A DNA stretch of 64,000 bases from Arthrobacter sp. SX1312 (GTDB lineage: Bacteria > Actinomycetota > Actinomycetes > Actinomycetales > Micrococcaceae). The DNA lies in assembly GCF_002929295.1 (NCBI RefSeq), contig NZ_PJIM01000002.1, positions 144,191 to 208,190 of the forward strand, in the 5' to 3' direction. The position numbers and the translations under genes were made by a program. This document shows, piece by piece, positions 61,764-64,000 of this stretch; position 1 is the stretch's first letter, and every line of letters starts with the position of its first letter. The notes beneath the pieces were generated by a model. The model made no database searches, was not told where the DNA came from, and saw nothing but the letters and a program-made list of their open reading frames with translations.

Positions 61764-62999
61764 CTATTTCAGGGCGTTCGAGGCGCGCCGCTTGTTGAAC
61801 ACGTCGAACCCGACGGCGAGCAGGAGCACCATGCCCTTGATGAACTGCTGGACGTCGATCCCCACCCCGAGCAGGGACATGCCGTTGTTCAGCACACCCA
61901 TGATCAGGCCGCCGGTGATGGCCCCGATGACCGTTCCGACGCCGCCCGTCACCGCTGCGCCGCCGATGAACGCCGCCGCGATGGCGTCGAGCTCGAACAG
62001 GTTGCCCGCACCCGGGCCGGCCGAGTTGAGGCGGCCGGTGAAGATGAGCCCGGCCAGTGCAGCCAGCACGCCCATGTTGACGAACAGCATGAGATCGATC
62101 CGCTTGGTGTCGACACCGGACAACTGCGCGGCCTGGAGGTTGCCGCCCCGGGCGTAGATGTGGCGGCCGAAGACACTGTTGTTCATCACGGCGCTGTACG
62201 CGACGATCAGCACGCCGAGCACCACGAGGACGATCGGCGTCCCGCTGCGCGAACCGGCCAGCAGGTAGGTCAGTCCGAGGATCATGACCGCGATGAACGC
62301 GAGCTTGGTGAAGAACCACGCCGCCGGCTCGTCCTCGAGCTTGAGCCGGGCACGGGTGGCCCGGCCGCGCAGCTGCGTGACGACGAGGAGCATCGTGGCG
62401 ATGAGGCCGAGGCCGACGGTCGTCCAGTCCAGGAGGTTGGTTTCCGGCGGGAACAGTCCCGGGAACAGGAAGCCGCCGCCCAGCTGGCGGTACTCCTCAG
62501 GGAAGCCGGTGATGCGCTGGTTCCCGAGGACGATCTGCGTGAGCCCGCGGAACATGAGCATGCCGGCGAGGGTGACGATGAACGCCGGGATCCCGACGTA
62601 GGCCACCCAGAAGCCCTGCCAGGCGCCCACGAGACCGCCGATGATCAGCGATGCGAGGAAGGCGGCCCACCAGGGGAAGCTCCAGTCCTGCACCATGATG
62701 CCGGACATCGCGCCGACGAAGGCCGCCACGGAGCCGACGGACAGGTCGATGTGCCCGGCGACGATGATCATGACCATGCCGATGGCCAGCAGGAGGATGT
62801 AGCTGTTCTGCACGATGATGTTCGAGACGTTGTCCGGCTGCAGGAGGGCGCCGCCGGTCAGCACCTGGAAGAGGGTGACGATCACCAGCAGGGCGACGAA
62901 GATGCCGATCTGCCGCAGCCTGCTCGTCAGGAAGGAGATCCCGTGCTTGACGGGAGGCGGTGGCGCCGCGACGGCGGTGTCCTTGACGGTGGTAGCCAT
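61764..62999 (-). CDS. mmsB: multiple-monosaccharide ABC transporter permease
   Basis: A 411-residue permease of the CUT2 family, larger than RbsC because of an extra loop and two helices, as in MmsB/GguB/XylH. Signature pieces: GHIDLSVGSVAAFVGAMSGI, ARGGNLQAAQLSGVDTKRID, and FELDAIAAAFIGGAAVTGGV. About ten membrane helices. A soluble segment RGRATRARLKLEDEPAAWFF lies in the middle. It starts 4 bp after the mmsA stop. Substrates of this family include xylose, glucose, arabinose and galactose; which applies cannot be told here. Confidence 0.92.
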   Translation of the reverse strand: MATTVKDTAVAAPPPPVKHGISFLTSRLRQIGIFVALLVIVTLFQVLTGGALLQPDNVSNIIVQNSYILLLAIGMVMIIVAGHIDLSVGSVAAFVGAMSGIMVQDWSFPWWAAFLASLIIGGLVGAWQGFWVAYVGIPAFIVTLAGMLMFRGLTQIVLGNQRITGFPEEYRQLGGGFLFPGLFPPETNLLDWTTVGLGLIATMLLVVTQLRGRATRARLKLEDEPAAWFFTKLAFIAVMILGLTYLLAGSRSGTPIVLVVLGVLIVAYSAVMNNSVFGRHIYARGGNLQAAQLSGVDTKRIDLMLFVNMGVLAALAGLIFTGRLNSAGPGAGNLFELDAIAAAFIGGAAVTGGVGTVIGAITGGLIMGVLNNGMSLLGVGIDVQQFIKGMVLLLAVGFDVFNKRRASNALK

Positions 63000-63003
63000 G
63001 GAG

Positions 63004-64000
63004 TCAGTCCTTTTCCTTGGTCATGTGTTGCATGAGGAGTTCCGGGGTGGCCTGTGCAATGGGCACCTCGGCGGTGATGCGGCCCTCGGCCAGGGTGTAG
63101 ATGCGGTCGCAGATGCCGAGGAGCTCGGGGAGCTCGGAGGAGATGACGATGATCGCCTTCCCCTCGGCGGCCAGGCGGTTGATGAGCGTGTAGATCTCGT
63201 ACTTCGCGCCGACGTCGATCCCGCGGGTGGGCTCGTCGAGGATGAGGACGTCGGGGTCCGAGAACATCCACTTGGAGAGCACCACCTTCTGCTGATTGCC
63301 GCCGGAGAGCTTGCCGGTGATGGCTGTGACGGACGGCGCCTTGATGTTCATGGACTTCCGGTAGTCGCCGGCGACGACGGCCTCCCGGCCGCTGTCCACC
63401 CACCCGCGCTTCGCGAGCTTGCCGAGGGCGGCGCCGGAGATGTTGCGCTTGATGTCGTCGATCAGGTTCAAGCCGTAGCGCTTCCGGTCCTCCGTCGCAT
63501 ACGCGATGCCGTGCCGGATCGCCTCCCCGACCGTGCGCGCGGTGATCGGCGAACCGTTCTTGTAGAGCGTGCCCGTGATGTGGGAGCCGTAGCTGCGGCC
63601 GAAGATGCTCATGGCGAGCTCTGTGCGCCCGGCACCCATGAGTCCGGCGATGCCGACCACCTCGCCCGCCCGGACGGAGAGGTTCACTGCGTCGACCATC
63701 ACGCGGGAGCTCTCCTGGGGGTGGCGCACCGTCCAGTCCTCGACGCGGAGCACCTCCTCGCCGATGACCGGCGTGCGGTCCGGGTAACGGCTCTCCATGT
63801 CGCGCCCCACCATGCCCTTGATGATGCGCTCCTCCGTGACCGAACCGTCGTGGAGGCTGAGCGTCTCGATGGTGCGGCCGTCGCGCAGGATCGTGACGGA
63901 GTCGGCGATCTCGCGGATCTCGTTGAGCTTGTGGCTGATGATGATGCAGGTGATGCCCTCCTCCCGGAGGCCCTTCACGAGACCGAGGAGGTGCGCGGAG
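63004..64000 (-). CDS. mmsA: multiple-monosaccharide ABC transporter ATPase (N-terminal part beyond window)
   Basis: The frame is open to the right edge, so the N-terminal ~170-180 residues of a ~510-residue protein are missing. What is present runs from the first ATPase domain's H-loop region ([20 protein letters not shown]) through the whole second domain: degenerate Walker [40 protein letters not shown], signature [16 protein letters not shown], and Walker [21 protein letters not shown]. It pairs with MmsB downstream; a binding-protein gene is expected beyond the window edge. Confidence 0.93.
   Translation of the reverse strand, partial: SAHLLGLVKGLREEGITCIIISHKLNEIREIADSVTILRDGRTIETLSLHDGSVTEERIIKGMVGRDMESRYPDRTPVIGEEVLRVEDWTVRHPQESSRVMVDAVNLSVRAGEVVGIAGLMGAGRTELAMSIFGRSYGSHITGTLYKNGSPITARTVGEAIRHGIAYATEDRKRYGLNLIDDIKRNISGAALGKLAKRGWVDSGREAVVAGDYRKSMNIKAPSVTAITGKLSGGNQQKVVLSKWMFSDPDVLILDEPTRGIDVGAKYEIYTLINRLAAEGKAIIVISSELPELLGICDRIYTLAEGRITAEVPIAQATPELLMQHMTKEKD

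Overview
The window is a chromosomal stretch of a high-GC actinobacterium. Third codon positions are almost all G or C, GTG starts are frequent, and stop/start overlaps (ATGA, GTGA) link many gene pairs. The gene set (RamB beside aceA-aceB, small PurL with PurS and PurQ, LGFP-repeat wall proteins, class F-like sortase, DUF1206/DUF1990/DUF4916/DUF6328 proteins) fits the Micrococcaceae, close to Arthrobacter/Pseudarthrobacter. This assignment is by recognition, not by a search. I see no insertion sequence, prophage or CRISPR array; this looks like ordinary core and niche chromosome.

Layout. 1-7 kb: a truncated secreted LGFP-repeat protein with an internal 312-bp tandem duplication, a NUDIX-like DUF4916 protein, tgt, and a lipoprotein coupled to an LGFP-repeat/L,D-transpeptidase. 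7-10.7 kb: a TetR regulator with a perfect operator, then a tightly packed run (membrane protein, epimerase, PdxK-like kinase, DUF6328). 10.7-15.4 kb: ramB divergent from the glyoxylate shunt genes aceA and aceB. 15.4-22.4 kb: a LytR_C protein, a small conserved protein, and a six-gene ribose operon (lacI-rbsACBKD) with its promoter and operator visible. 22.4-26.5 kb: HAD phosphatase, glutathione peroxidase, MpaB-like oxygenase, glycosyltransferase, tRNA-Ser(GGA). 26.6-32.5 kb: SRP RNA, gluQ, a very long dnaX, recR. 32.5-36.3 kb: ABC-2 exporter and lysC. 36.3-41.8 kb: a large secreted subtilisin-like protease with a perfect CRP/GlxR-type site upstream, and a nearby subtilisin-inhibitor-like lipoprotein. 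42-45.3 kb: purS-purQ-purL. 45.4-47.3 kb: a sortase and an adjacent surface protein with an unusual sorting signal. 47.4-50.9 kb: acetamidase/formamidase, DUF1990, DUF1206, CoA-binding protein. 51-56 kb: a SAM riboswitch followed by a sulfonate/nitrate-type ABC transporter coupled to an acetyl-CoA-synthetase-like ligase. 56-57.3 kb: a LysM-NlpC/P60 wall hydrolase behind a probable c-di-AMP riboswitch. 57.6-59.7 kb: a second SAM riboswitch, a short leader ORF, metY and a second CoA-binding protein. 59.7-64 kb: an ECF sigma factor with a membrane partner, and the 3' part of a second sugar ABC operon (mmsA-mmsB).

Themes. Two transcription units carry S-box-type SAM riboswitches, and each has a CoA_binding_2 gene beside it, so sulfur and methionine supply is a coherent module here. 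Cell-surface construction is the second theme: two LGFP proteins, an L,D-transpeptidase, a sortase with its likely substrate, an NlpC/P60 enzyme, a LytR_C protein, and a protease with its inhibitor. Queuosine use is implied by tgt and gluQ together. The most interesting candidates for something new are the sortase/substrate pair with an N-V-Q-T-A motif, the SAM-controlled transporter-plus-ligase operon, the short ORF coupled to metY, and the 20-bp palindrome in the leader of the wall hydrolase.
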